Source of the DNA: an uncultured Clostridia bacterium
GTDB taxonomy: Bacteria > Bacillota > Clostridia > Lachnospirales > Lachnospiraceae
DNA: 13,366 nucleotides
Assembly: GCA_947178045.1 (NCBI GenBank)
Contig: CAMWWR010000011.1
Location: forward strand, 1-13,366
Direction: 5' to 3'
Below the pieces are notes generated by a model. It searched no databases. It worked only from the letters and a program-made list of their open reading frames with translations, and had not been told where the DNA came from. The first letter of the stretch is position 1. The number at the start of each line of letters is the position of its first letter. Both the position numbers and the translations under genes were made by a program. Below are positions 6,851 through 13,366 of this stretch, piece after piece.

Positions 6851-7582
6851 ATGAAAAGACCGAGGATGATTTTGTTCGACTATGGACAGACTCTGATAAG
6901 CGAGGCAAAATTCGACGGTGTGCGCGGCACGCGAGCGGTTCTGGAATACGCTGTCGAAAACAGACATGGCCGGACGGCGGAGGAACTGCAGCGGGCGGCG
7001 GATGAGATGAACCACGAGCTCGGGCGTTTTGACCCGGCGAGGCGGCATTTGTTCCAGGTGGAGGTCCCGAACCACATGTTTAGCAGCTATTTGTACGAGT
7101 CGCAGGGAGTCCGGCTTTCAATCTCCGGCGCGGAGCGGGACCGGGTATTCTGGGATGCCGCTTCGCCCGGAGAGCCGACGCCGGGAATCCGGGATTTCCT
7201 GAAATTTTTGAAGGAGCAGGGGATCCGCACCGGGGTAATCAGCAATATTTCCTACTGCGGAGAAGCGGTGTGCGAGAGAATCAACCGGCTGCTGCCCGAC
7301 AATGAATTTGAATTTATTATCGCGACGAGCGAGTATCTCTACCGCAAGCCGAACCGGCGGATCTTTGAGCTGGCGCTGGAAAAGGCGGGGCTTGCGGCGC
7401 AGGACGTCTGGTATGTCGGGGATCAGTATGAATGCGACATCGTCGGCGCAAAGGGCGCGGGCCTGACACCGCTCTGGTATATCGGCGCGATCGATATGCC
7501 GTACACGAAAAGGGATGATGTGCTCACGGTGGAGAGCTGGGAGGAAGCAAGAGGGCTGTTCACGGGCTGCGGGGCAGGCTGA
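6851..7582 (+). CDS. HAD-superfamily hydrolase
   Basis: A 243-aa haloacid-dehalogenase-type protein, probably a small-metabolite phosphatase in the cytoplasm. Motif I is FDYGQT with nucleophile D10; motif II is S131 in GVISNIS; motif III is K166 in YRKPNRRIF; motif IV is G190-D191-x4-D196 (GDQYECD). A helical cap is inserted between motifs I and II (about residues 20-110). The second aspartate of the usual DxDxT is glycine (G12), which removes the classic general acid and may slow or change the chemistry; FDYGxT variants occur in related clostridial proteins as far as I recall. GGGAGG at 6840-6845 supports the ATG. It is the third gene of the trio starting at 5591. Substrate unknown. Confidence 0.88.
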   Translation: MKRPRMILFDYGQTLISEAKFDGVRGTRAVLEYAVENRHGRTAEELQRAADEMNHELGRFDPARRHLFQVEVPNHMFSSYLYESQGVRLSISGAERDRVFWDAASPGEPTPGIRDFLKFLKEQGIRTGVISNISYCGEAVCERINRLLPDNEFEFIIATSEYLYRKPNRRIFELALEKAGLAAQDVWYVGDQYECDIVGAKGAGLTPLWYIGAIDMPYTKRDDVLTVESWEEARGLFTGCGAG

Positions 7583-7602
7583 GGCGGAGCAGCAGGGATA
7601 TT

Positions 7603-7690
7603 CGCGGTGCGGCTTCCGGGAAAAACGGGGAGTGCAAAAGGAGGCTCGCGGTCGGCTTTCGGGGAGATTCCGGCTGCGCAAAAAGGAAAC
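7603..7690. repeat. imperfect 44-bp tandem duplication downstream of the HAD gene
   Basis: Copy A (7603-7646) and copy B (7647-7690) both start CGCGGT, continue as CGGCTT-Y-CGGG, and end in GCAAAAGG-like purines. Identity is partial. No gene is apparent in 7583-7730, and I see no clear terminator in it. Confidence 0.45.
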
Positions 7691-7730
7691 AGCCGTCCGG
7701 AAATCTGAGGATTCCGGGCGATGAATTGGA

Positions 7731-7765
7731 TGCCCGCAGAAGCGGGATGCCCGCCTTTGCGGGCA
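7731..7765 (+). promoter_or_regulatory. twin hairpin abutting the tldD ribosome binding site
   Basis: Two 17-bp near-copies each form a hairpin: CCCGC (7733-7737) with GCGGG (7742-7746), and TGCCCGC (7748-7754) with GCGGGCA (7759-7765) around the tetraloop CTTT. The last base of the second stem is the first base of AGGAGG (7765-7770). The stem may limit access to the ribosome binding site. Pairing is seen, effect inferred. Confidence 0.5.
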
Positions 7766-7777
7766 GGAGGTATGAGA

Positions 7778-9208
7778 ATGAAGGTAAAACAGAGTGAATA
7801 TTTGAAGGAGATCAAACCGGTGCTTGTGAAGCTGCGCGACCGGCTGCTTGAGGAATTCCCGTACGCGTCGCTGCTGGCGCAGGATTCCACAGCGAAAAAT
7901 TACAGCGTGTCGAAGACGAGCACGGGGATTCAGATGGACGGGCTGCTTGCCGGACGCGGCTTTGTGGCGAAGGTGTACGACGGGACGAGCTATGCGGAAT
8001 ATTCGTTCAACGAGCTGTCGGAGGAGAAGATCGAGGAGATTGTGACCGCTGTTAAGGGCGAGTTGATGCCGATGTCCGATCGTCTGCCGGAGGGCGTCAG
8101 GAAGAGCTGCTATGCGATGCTTGCGGACGACGTGCTCGTATTTGCGGACAGCACGGAGTATGAGCTTGATCCGGAGGAGTACGGCGACGAAAAGGTCATC
8201 GAACAGTTGACAAAGGTCAGCGAGGCGGGGCGCGCGTACAGCGACAAGGTGCTTGACTGCCGTGCGTTTGCCAGCTATCAGAAATGCAGCAAGCTCTTTC
8301 TCTCGAAAAACCGGGATATGGAGCAGAATGTGCTCTGGATGTGCGGCGGCGTTGTGGTGATGGCGACGAGGGGCGAGGAGGTCAAGGACAGCTACAGGGG
8401 CTTTTCCGTGCTCGGCGGGGCGGAGCTGCTGGAGGAAATCGGGAAAAATGTCGGAAAGGTGGCACAGAACGCGCTCGACCTGCTTGAGAGTGAGCCGATT
8501 CCGCCGGGTGAATATGAGTGTATCTGTGAGCCGGGCGTTACGGGCATGATCGTGCACGAGGCGTTCGGACACGGCGTGGAAATGGATATGTTTGTGAAGA
8601 ACCGCGCACTGGCGAAGCAGTATGTCGGAAAGCAGGTTGCTTCCGAACTTGTGAATATGCATGACGGCGCGGGCGCGGCCCGTGAGGTGGCATCGTACTT
8701 CTTTGACGATGAGGGAGTGCCGGCGCACGATACGCTGATTATTGACCACGGCATTTTAAAGGCGGGCATCAGCGACGCGCAGTCGGCCATGCATCTCGGC
8801 ACAGAGCCGACCGGCAACGGGCGGCGCGAGAACTACGAGAGGAAGGCGTACACCCGCATGACGAATACCTATTTTGAGCCGGGCAGTGACAAGGTCGAGG
8901 ATATGATCGCGTCCATCTCCTACGGCTTTTTGCTCGAGGATGCGTCGAGCGGCATGGAAGATCCGAAAAACTGGGGTATTCAGTGCATGGTGAACATTGC
9001 GAGGGAGATCAGGGACGGGAAGCTGACGGGAAAGGTCTATTCGCCGATCGTGCTGACGGGCTATGTCCCGGATCTGTTAAAATCCATCAGTATGATTTCG
9101 GATACCTCCGCGCTCTGCGGCAGCGGCTTCTGCGGCAAGGGCTACAAGGAATGGGTGAAGGTTTCGGACGGCGGCCCATATATTAAGGCGAAGATAAGGC
9201 TTGGCTGA
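7778..9208 (+). CDS. tldD: TldD-type metallopeptidase subunit
   Basis: The catalytic subunit of a TldD/TldE (PmbA) peptidase, a cytoplasmic heterodimer that clips unfolded peptides; in Escherichia coli it matures microcin B17 and degrades CcdA. The zinc motif HEAFGH (H260-E261-x3-H265) is present. Further family marks are GTEPTGNGRRENYERKAY, and the C-terminal CGKGYKEWVKVSDGGP. Length is 476 aa, normal for the family. I chose the ATG at 7778, seven bases after AGGAGG (7765-7770); an ATG at 7772 is too close and the open frame back to 7721 is only hairpin sequence. The partner gene follows after 45 nt. No dedicated peptide substrate is evident nearby, so a general proteolytic role is the safe reading. 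Confidence 0.93.
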   Translation: MKVKQSEYLKEIKPVLVKLRDRLLEEFPYASLLAQDSTAKNYSVSKTSTGIQMDGLLAGRGFVAKVYDGTSYAEYSFNELSEEKIEEIVTAVKGELMPMSDRLPEGVRKSCYAMLADDVLVFADSTEYELDPEEYGDEKVIEQLTKVSEAGRAYSDKVLDCRAFASYQKCSKLFLSKNRDMEQNVLWMCGGVVVMATRGEEVKDSYRGFSVLGGAELLEEIGKNVGKVAQNALDLLESEPIPPGEYECICEPGVTGMIVHEAFGHGVEMDMFVKNRALAKQYVGKQVASELVNMHDGAGAAREVASYFFDDEGVPAHDTLIIDHGILKAGISDAQSAMHLGTEPTGNGRRENYERKAYTRMTNTYFEPGSDKVEDMIASISYGFLLEDASSGMEDPKNWGIQCMVNIAREIRDGKLTGKVYSPIVLTGYVPDLLKSISMISDTSALCGSGFCGKGYKEWVKVSDGGPYIKAKIRLG

Positions 9209-9253
9209 GGCGTGAAAAGGACGGAGGCTTTTAAGAGAAAGGAAGGTTGTTTC

Positions 9254-10528
9254 ATGACAGATCGAATTTTGGCCGCGTTGAAGAAATGCGGGATCGAGGA
9301 TTATCTGCTCACTGTGACGGAGGAGGAATCCGCAGAGCTGTTTTTTATAAAAAAGGAGCTTGATATGCAGCGCCGCAAGAAGGTAAGGACGGCGAGCGTT
9401 GTGATCTACCGGGCATTTGAGGAAGGGGAACAGCGCTTCCGCGGCACGGCATCCGTAAAGGTGCAGGACAGCCAGACGGAGGCCGAGCTCTGCAGGCTTT
9501 TCGCGGATGCATATTATGCCGCCGGTTTTGTGAAGAACAAGTATTACGACCTGTATGAGGGAACGAAGGAGGAGCCGGTTGAGGTCGCGAGCACGCTCGC
9601 GGACCGGCCGCTCGCAGAGACGGCGCAGGGATTCGCGGAGGCGCTGTTTGCGGAGGATGTGCGCGAGGATGTATTTCTGAATTCGGCGGAAATCTTTGTG
9701 CGCCGCTATACCGTGCATATTTTAAATTCGCGCGGGGTGGACGTGGCCTACCGGAAAAACCGCGTGCAGGGCGAGTTTGTCGTTCAGTGCGTGGACGGGC
9801 AGGATGTGGAGACCTATCAGGATTTTGCGTACAATGACTGGAACACGGATGCGCTGCGGGAGAAGGTCCGCGATACCATCGAGCTGACCTGCGCGCGGGC
9901 GAAGGCAAAGAACGCTCCGGCAGCAGGCGAGTACCGCGTGATCCTGTCCGGCGGGTATGTGAATGAGTTTTTGTCATATTATGTCAGCCGCTCGGCGTCT
10001 TCGATGATTTACCCGAAATATTCCGCCTTTGCGGTCGGCTGCGACGTGCAGGGCGGCGAGCCGGAGGGGGATCGCATAAACCTGACCATGAAGGCGGTCG
10101 TTCCGTTCAGCGACGAGGGAATTCCGATGAAGGACCGCGAGCTCGTAAGGGACGGGAAGCTGCAGCTGATTCACGGAGGCAGCCGCTTTGCACAGTACCT
10201 CGGGATTGAGCCGACCGGAATTTTCGGCGGCTACAGGGCTCCGGCAGGGGAGGCTTCCCTTGCGGAATTAAAAGCACAGCCATATCTGGAGGTTGTGAAT
10301 TTCTCTGATTTTCAGATGGATTCGTTCACCGGACATTTCGGAGGAGAAATCCGTCTGGCGTTCCTGTACGACGGCGAGAAGGTGACGCCGGTAACAGGGG
10401 GCTCGATCAGCGGCAATATTTTCGAGGCGCAGAAGAGTCTGCGGTTTTCGAAGGAGCTGCAGGTCGAGAAGAATTTTGAAGGGCCGAAAGCAGTGTGCAT
10501 GGATAAGGTGAGCGTGGCGGGAGCCTGA
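9254..10528 (+). CDS. pmbA: TldE/PmbA-type peptidase partner subunit
   Basis: A 424-aa member of the TldD/PmbA family lacking the HExxxH zinc motif, as expected for the non-catalytic TldE half that shapes the active-site chamber. The family features seen are the central GEYRVILSGGYVNEFLSYYV segment, the strand-rich HGGSRFAQYLGIEPTG region and the C-terminal PVTGGSISGNIFE stretch. I chose the ATG at 9254 because AAAGGAAGG lies seven bases before it; a GTG at 9212 is in frame but has no ribosome binding site. It lies 45 nt after tldD and is closed by the strong terminator at 10657, so the two genes form an operon. Sequence divergence from the E. coli pair is large, so the symbol indicates family rather than proven equivalence. 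Confidence 0.85.
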   Translation: MTDRILAALKKCGIEDYLLTVTEEESAELFFIKKELDMQRRKKVRTASVVIYRAFEEGEQRFRGTASVKVQDSQTEAELCRLFADAYYAAGFVKNKYYDLYEGTKEEPVEVASTLADRPLAETAQGFAEALFAEDVREDVFLNSAEIFVRRYTVHILNSRGVDVAYRKNRVQGEFVVQCVDGQDVETYQDFAYNDWNTDALREKVRDTIELTCARAKAKNAPAAGEYRVILSGGYVNEFLSYYVSRSASSMIYPKYSAFAVGCDVQGGEPEGDRINLTMKAVVPFSDEGIPMKDRELVRDGKLQLIHGGSRFAQYLGIEPTGIFGGYRAPAGEASLAELKAQPYLEVVNFSDFQMDSFTGHFGGEIRLAFLYDGEKVTPVTGGSISGNIFEAQKSLRFSKELQVEKNFEGPKAVCMDKVSVAGA

Positions 10529-10558
10529 AGGAAATTCTGATGAAAGCGTTGCCGCACA

Positions 10559-10614
10559 GGATTTGCGCCGTGCAGCAGCATATTCCCCGGCAAATCCGAG
10601 ACCTCTGAAAGAGG
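10559..10614 (+). other. two small hairpins after tldE
   Basis: GGATTTGC (10559-10566) pairs with GCAAATCC (10590-10597), followed by CCTCT (10602-10606) with AGAGG (10610-10614). Both are perfect. They may stabilise the 3' end of the tldD-tldE mRNA ahead of the terminator. I see no gene in 10529-10656. Confidence 0.4.
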
Positions 10615-10656
10615 GTTTGCATTCACCGGAGGCTCTAAGGAAGCAGGAAGGATCTC

Positions 10657-10710
10657 AAAAAAGGAGGAGGTTAGGGGAAAATAAAATTTCCCCTAACCTC
10701 CTCCTTTTTT
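10657..10710 (+). terminator. 24-bp perfect bidirectional intrinsic terminator
   Basis: The arm 10657-10680 is exactly complementary to 10687-10710 with loop ATAAAA. It starts with six A and ends with six T, so it should terminate transcription from both sides. It closes the tldD-tldE operon and separates it from the sigma gene. Confidence 0.95.
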
Positions 10711-10726
10711 GCGGCACTATACAGGT

Positions 10727-10757
10727 GAACAGTCTGATTGATATCAGAGAACTGTTC
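10727..10757 (+). promoter_or_regulatory. inverted repeat upstream of the sigma gene, candidate operator or hairpin
   Basis: GAACAGT (10727-10733) and ACTGTTC (10751-10757) are perfect inverted copies, with an inner CTGAT/ATCAG stem (10734-10738 and 10743-10747). The right arm lies in the palindrome GAACTGTTC (10749-10757). It lies about 100 nt before the sigma ATG, just after the terminator. GAAC is also a common -35 core of ECF-type promoters, so autoregulation is possible. Confidence 0.4.
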
Positions 10758-10857
10758 GGCCGGGATGCGCATCCGGGAGGCAGGACATAATTTGTTCAGA
10801 AGTACAGGGGAGGCATTTGCATCTCACGCAAAATGATGTTGGAGAATGGAGGAAGCC

Positions 10858-12681
10858 ATGTCACAGAATACGGGCATGCCGCAGAGTGGGAAAACAGCCT
10901 CGGAAACAGAGGGCGTGCAGAGTACGGGAGAGGCGAAGAGTGTCAGAAAGACAACGGACGCCGGAAAGCTGTCGTACACAGACGGCTTCCGCGAGCTTTC
11001 CGAACAGATCGCGCGGGATTATTCCCTGCCGTTGCTGAACTGGGCGTACCACAAGCTCGGCGACCGTGTCAGGGCAGAAGACCTTGCGCAGGAGGCGCTG
11101 CTGCAGATATTTGCAGCGGTGAAGAGGGCCTGCAATGAGGGGAAACCGGTGGAGAATGCGGAGCGGCTTGTATGGAAAATCGCACACTATGTGTGGTGCC
11201 ATTATCTGAGGCAGAAGACGCATTCGGATAAGTTTATACTTATGGAAGCACCGGAGGCGGAGGATGAATCGGACTTTGTGCGGGAATTTGCGGATGCGCA
11301 GGAGCGCGCGGAACTGGAACGGAAGCTTCGGCAGCATATCGCAAGGCTGGATTTTCTGCAGCGGGAAATTATGATTTCCTTCTACATCGACCGTCGGCCG
11401 CAGCAGGAGATTGCAAAGCGGCTTGGTATTTCCGTGAGCGCGGTAAAATGGCATCTGTTCGAGACGAGGAAGAAATTGCGAAAGGAGCTGGAGATTATGA
11501 TGGAAACACGGGAAAATCAGGAGTATGTATACCGGCCGAAGCAGCTGTGCATCGGCATTTGCGGGCAGGCGGTGCCGCAGCTCGATACGGCTAAGATCAT
11601 GGAAAGCCTGACGAAGCAGAATATCTGCATCGCGTGCTATAGGGAGCCGAAAAATCTCGATGAGCTCGCAGGGGTGCTCGGGATTCCGAAGGCGTATCTG
11701 GAATTCGATTTGCGCTGGCTGGTGGAGAAAGAATTTGTTGCGGAGCGGGCAGGGTGCTATTCGACCAGCTTCCTGATTTCGACACGGGAGGAAAGGTTCG
11801 GATATTACGAGATTTATTACAAATACCGCCATGAACTGTTGAAACGGCTGGTTGACGGACTCTGCAATGCACAGGAGAAGCTGCGTGCAATCGGATTCCA
11901 CGGCAGTGAAGCGCCGGTGGAAAAGCTGCTCTGGCTGCTGATCTACCGGTTTGGCGACTATTTTGTTGAAGGGAAGTGGATGGGCACGAAAGCCCCGGTA
12001 CGTCCGGACGGCGGGCGATATTTTCCAATGGGATTCGTGCGTGAGGAGGGAGAGTGTGAGGCAGTTTTTCCGAGCTTTGTGCAGAGGTTAAAGGCATTTG
12101 GGGAGGAAGGTACGCCGGACCGCTTTGTGGAGGATGTATTTAACTGGAGCTATAATGGCAGTATACAAAATGACAATTTTTATTGGTTCGGTATGTATGA
12201 CTTTGGAACCTCCGACATTGAGAGCATGATGGATGCCTTTACGCCGGACTGGGAGCATTTACACGCCCTGCTTTGCTGTATTTTGCATTCGGATTTTGAT
12301 ACTTCATGGGTCGATGAGGAGCAGAAGCAACAGCTGGCGCAGCTTGTGGAAAAGGGCTTTGTAAGGCTGGACGGGAAAAGGGCGGTTCCGAATTTTGCGG
12401 TTTTCACGAAGGAACAGTATGAGCGGCTGACAAACGAGGTTTTCGAGCCACTTGTGCAGGAGTTCCGGCCCGTCTATGAAAGGCTGAGGACGGAGATCAA
12501 GGAATATTATGAAAACCGCATCCCGGAGCATCTGAAGGAGTACCGCGAGCTGCAGGTGGATGAAGCAATAAGTGATTTTACATGGCTGACGACGATTTTT
12601 GCATTTGAGGACGGCAGGCTCTTTATGCCGGAAACAAAACAAGAAAGAGAATTCCTGACAATGATGTATCTGCTTCGGTAG
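10858..12681 (+). CDS. sigma-70 family factor with a ~390-aa C-terminal extension
   Basis: A 607-aa protein. Residues 1-40 are a low-complexity leader. Region 2 spans about 45-125, with DRVRAEDLAQEALLQIF typical of the core-binding helix. Region 4 spans about 150-213 with the recognition helix QQEIAKRLGISVSAVKWHLF. Normal ECF factors stop near residue 190; this one continues. Residues about 246-300 (LDELAGVLGIPKAYLEFDLRWL) look like a second winged helix-turn-helix, and 300-607 are rich in aromatic residues with helical stretches I do not recognise. I chose the ATG at 10858 because GGAGG (10848-10852) precedes it by five bases; the ATG at 10846 is in frame but lacks such a site. No anti-sigma gene or sensor kinase is adjacent, so the extension may sense a signal or restrain the sigma part; this is inference. 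Confidence 0.85.
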   Translation: MSQNTGMPQSGKTASETEGVQSTGEAKSVRKTTDAGKLSYTDGFRELSEQIARDYSLPLLNWAYHKLGDRVRAEDLAQEALLQIFAAVKRACNEGKPVENAERLVWKIAHYVWCHYLRQKTHSDKFILMEAPEAEDESDFVREFADAQERAELERKLRQHIARLDFLQREIMISFYIDRRPQQEIAKRLGISVSAVKWHLFETRKKLRKELEIMMETRENQEYVYRPKQLCIGICGQAVPQLDTAKIMESLTKQNICIACYREPKNLDELAGVLGIPKAYLEFDLRWLVEKEFVAERAGCYSTSFLISTREERFGYYEIYYKYRHELLKRLVDGLCNAQEKLRAIGFHGSEAPVEKLLWLLIYRFGDYFVEGKWMGTKAPVRPDGGRYFPMGFVREEGECEAVFPSFVQRLKAFGEEGTPDRFVEDVFNWSYNGSIQNDNFYWFGMYDFGTSDIESMMDAFTPDWEHLHALLCCILHSDFDTSWVDEEQKQQLAQLVEKGFVRLDGKRAVPNFAVFTKEQYERLTNEVFEPLVQEFRPVYERLRTEIKEYYENRIPEHLKEYRELQVDEAISDFTWLTTIFAFEDGRLFMPETKQEREFLTMMYLLR

Positions 12682-12699
12682 TTGATTTTGCCCGCCTTT

Positions 12700-12843
12700 T
12701 GCGCCGCGTACTGTAAATTTTCCCGTCTGGTATGCCGATAAACAGAAGGGAGCCGCGGAAGGCAGGCTGACCGCAACAAACCCGAGAGCTAAGGATGGCG
12801 CTGTGATTTCCAGGATGGATAACGGAAAATCACAGCGCCTTTT
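12700..12843 (+). ncRNA. riboswitch-like structured RNA ending in a terminator (candidate)
   Basis: The 12742-12796 stretch holds a compact core, AGAAGGGAGCCGCGGAAGGC followed by AGGCTGACCGCAACAAACCC and GAGAGCTAAGG, and runs straight into a terminator stem. Small helices are possible (GCC-GCGGAA-GGC, GCGG with CCGC, distant GCCTT with AAGGC). GCTGACCGCAAC recalls the cobalamin-riboswitch core, but the rest does not fit, so I assign no ligand. It lies in the 359-nt gap between the sigma gene and the gene at 13041. Confidence 0.4.
12797..12843 (+). terminator. intrinsic terminator, 13-bp stem
   Basis: GGCGCTGTGATTT (12797-12809) pairs perfectly with AAATCACAGCGCC (12827-12839), followed by TTTT. 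It either ends the sigma-gene transcript or is the off-switch of the RNA just upstream. Confidence 0.85.
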
Positions 12844-12886
12844 ATGCGCACGGGCAAGCGCTGCTTTTCCGGCTTCGCCAGGGCAG

Positions 12887-12914
12887 GAAGTTTGAAAGTA
12901 AACTTTCAAACTTC
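12887..12914 (+). repeat. perfect 28-nt palindromic hairpin
   Basis: GAAGTTTGAAAGT (12887-12899) and ACTTTCAAACTTC (12902-12914) are exact inverted copies around AA. It is followed after 12 nt by another perfect hairpin. Confidence 0.8.
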
Positions 12915-12926
12915 TCATTGAAGCAG

Positions 12927-12948
12927 TATCGCGAGCAGGCTCGCGATA
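12927..12948 (+). repeat. perfect 22-nt palindromic hairpin
   Basis: TATCGCGAGC (12927-12936) and GCTCGCGATA (12939-12948) are exact inverted copies around AG. The GC-rich core contrasts with the AT-rich hairpin before it and the A-rich run GTATAAAAATAAAAAA after it. Confidence 0.8.
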
Positions 12949-12974
12949 TGCACGGGTATAAAAATAAAAAACAA

Positions 12975-13026
12975 CCACTTGGACCTTTCAGGGAAGTGGA
13001 GCAGTCCCGAACGACGGACGGACTGC
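12975..13026 (+). promoter_or_regulatory. two leader hairpins just upstream of the last gene
   Basis: CCACTT (12975-12980) pairs with AAGTGG (12994-12999), enclosing CCT/AGG, and GCAGTCC (13001-13007) pairs with GGACTGC (13020-13026). The second stem ends four bases before AAGGAG (13031-13035... see the gene), so it could affect translation. Confidence 0.45.
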
Positions 13027-13040
13027 AGGAAAGGAGAAAC

Positions 13041-13366
13041 ATGGCATTAGAAGCAGTAAAGGCCGGATACAGCGCGAACGCTTATCCGGAAAAAGCAAGG
13101 GCAGGAGAGGAGAAGAAGACCGATCATTATGCAGAATTCCTGCACAGTAAGATCGAGGAGCTTTCCGAAAAATTCCGGAAGGGCGAGACAAAGCCCTCCT
13201 ACCGGATCGGGGCGCAATCCTTTACGGAGAGGGAATGGGACGAGCTGCTCGCCAAATTTGACGCGCTGCAGGAAACGATACGTTCCGAGATGCGCGAGGA
13301 GCATACAAAGCGGGAATTGGTTCAGACAAAGCAGGCAGAGCAGGCCGAGAGGCTTTTGAATCAGAA
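13041..13366 (+). CDS. hypothetical protein, N-terminal 108 residues, cut by window end
   Basis: An open frame from the ATG at 13041 to the window edge with no stop. The ribosome binding site AAAGGAG lies at 13030-13036. The N-terminus has no signal peptide. Residues 30-50 form an amphipathic helix (HYAEFLHSKIEELSEKF); SYRIGAQSFTEREWDELLAKF (about residues 57-77, compact) is the most distinctive patch; residues 80-108 are highly charged and likely coiled coil (EMREEHTKRELVQTKQAEQ). I do not recognise a characterised function; proteins with a similar FTEREWDxLLxKFD patch occur, as I recall, among unnamed Lachnospiraceae proteins. Its long structured leader suggests tight regulation. Confidence 0.7.
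   Translation, partial: MALEAVKAGYSANAYPEKARAGEEKKTDHYAEFLHSKIEELSEKFRKGETKPSYRIGAQSFTEREWDELLAKFDALQETIRSEMREEHTKRELVQTKQAEQAERLLNQ

Noticed and set aside
7118..8749. 543-codon open frame on the - strand
   Set aside because: It is antisense to the HAD and tldD genes, with arginine/histidine-rich composition and no family signature.
12742..12796. Cobalamin riboswitch
   Set aside because: Only GCTGACCGCAAC fits; the rest of the core and any vitamin B12 gene context are missing.

Overview
The window looks like a chromosomal stretch of a Clostridia-class Firmicute, most likely a gut Lachnospiraceae. The reasons are moderately high GC, strong AGGAGG-type ribosome binding sites, occasional TTG starts, a rhamnosidase-type enzyme, a small-molecule GNAT and a large sigma factor of a style familiar from that family. 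Every gene I accept is on the + strand. I see no tRNA, rRNA, CRISPR array, integrase or transposase. The genus is inference only.

Layout: a GNAT acetyltransferase (80-583); a switchable hairpin (612-654); an M48/Ste24-type membrane protease (674-1906); a zinc-ribbon P-loop kinase (2042-2827); a GH78-like alpha-L-rhamnosidase (3254-5380). The kinase tail and the region in front of the rhamnosidase are built from one degenerate minisatellite with a 36-bp core period (about 2690-3275). After a candidate promoter (5401-5430) comes a compact trio: an unrecognised 353-aa protein (5591-6652), a 48-aa basic protein (6683-6829) and a HAD-like phosphatase (6851-7582). Next is a TldD/TldE peptidase pair (7778-9208 and 9254-10528), preceded by a twin hairpin abutting the tldD ribosome binding site and followed by a 24-bp perfect terminator (10657-10710). 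A 607-aa sigma-70-family protein follows (10858-12681), with sigma regions 2 and 4 at its N-terminus and about 390 residues of unknown function behind them. The last 0.7 kb holds a riboswitch-like leader ending in a terminator (about 12700-12843), four consecutive hairpins (12887-13026) and the start of a protein cut off by the window edge (13041 onward).

How the genes may work together: TldD and TldE should form one protease complex. The GNAT, protease, kinase and rhamnosidase are probably independent housekeeping or accessory functions. The sigma-like protein has no anti-sigma gene visible next to it, so its own C-terminal part is the natural candidate regulator. The most unusual signals are the repeat tract shared by two neighbouring genes, the related low-complexity insertions elsewhere, the one-protein sigma factor plus possible sensor, and the heavily structured leader of the final gene.
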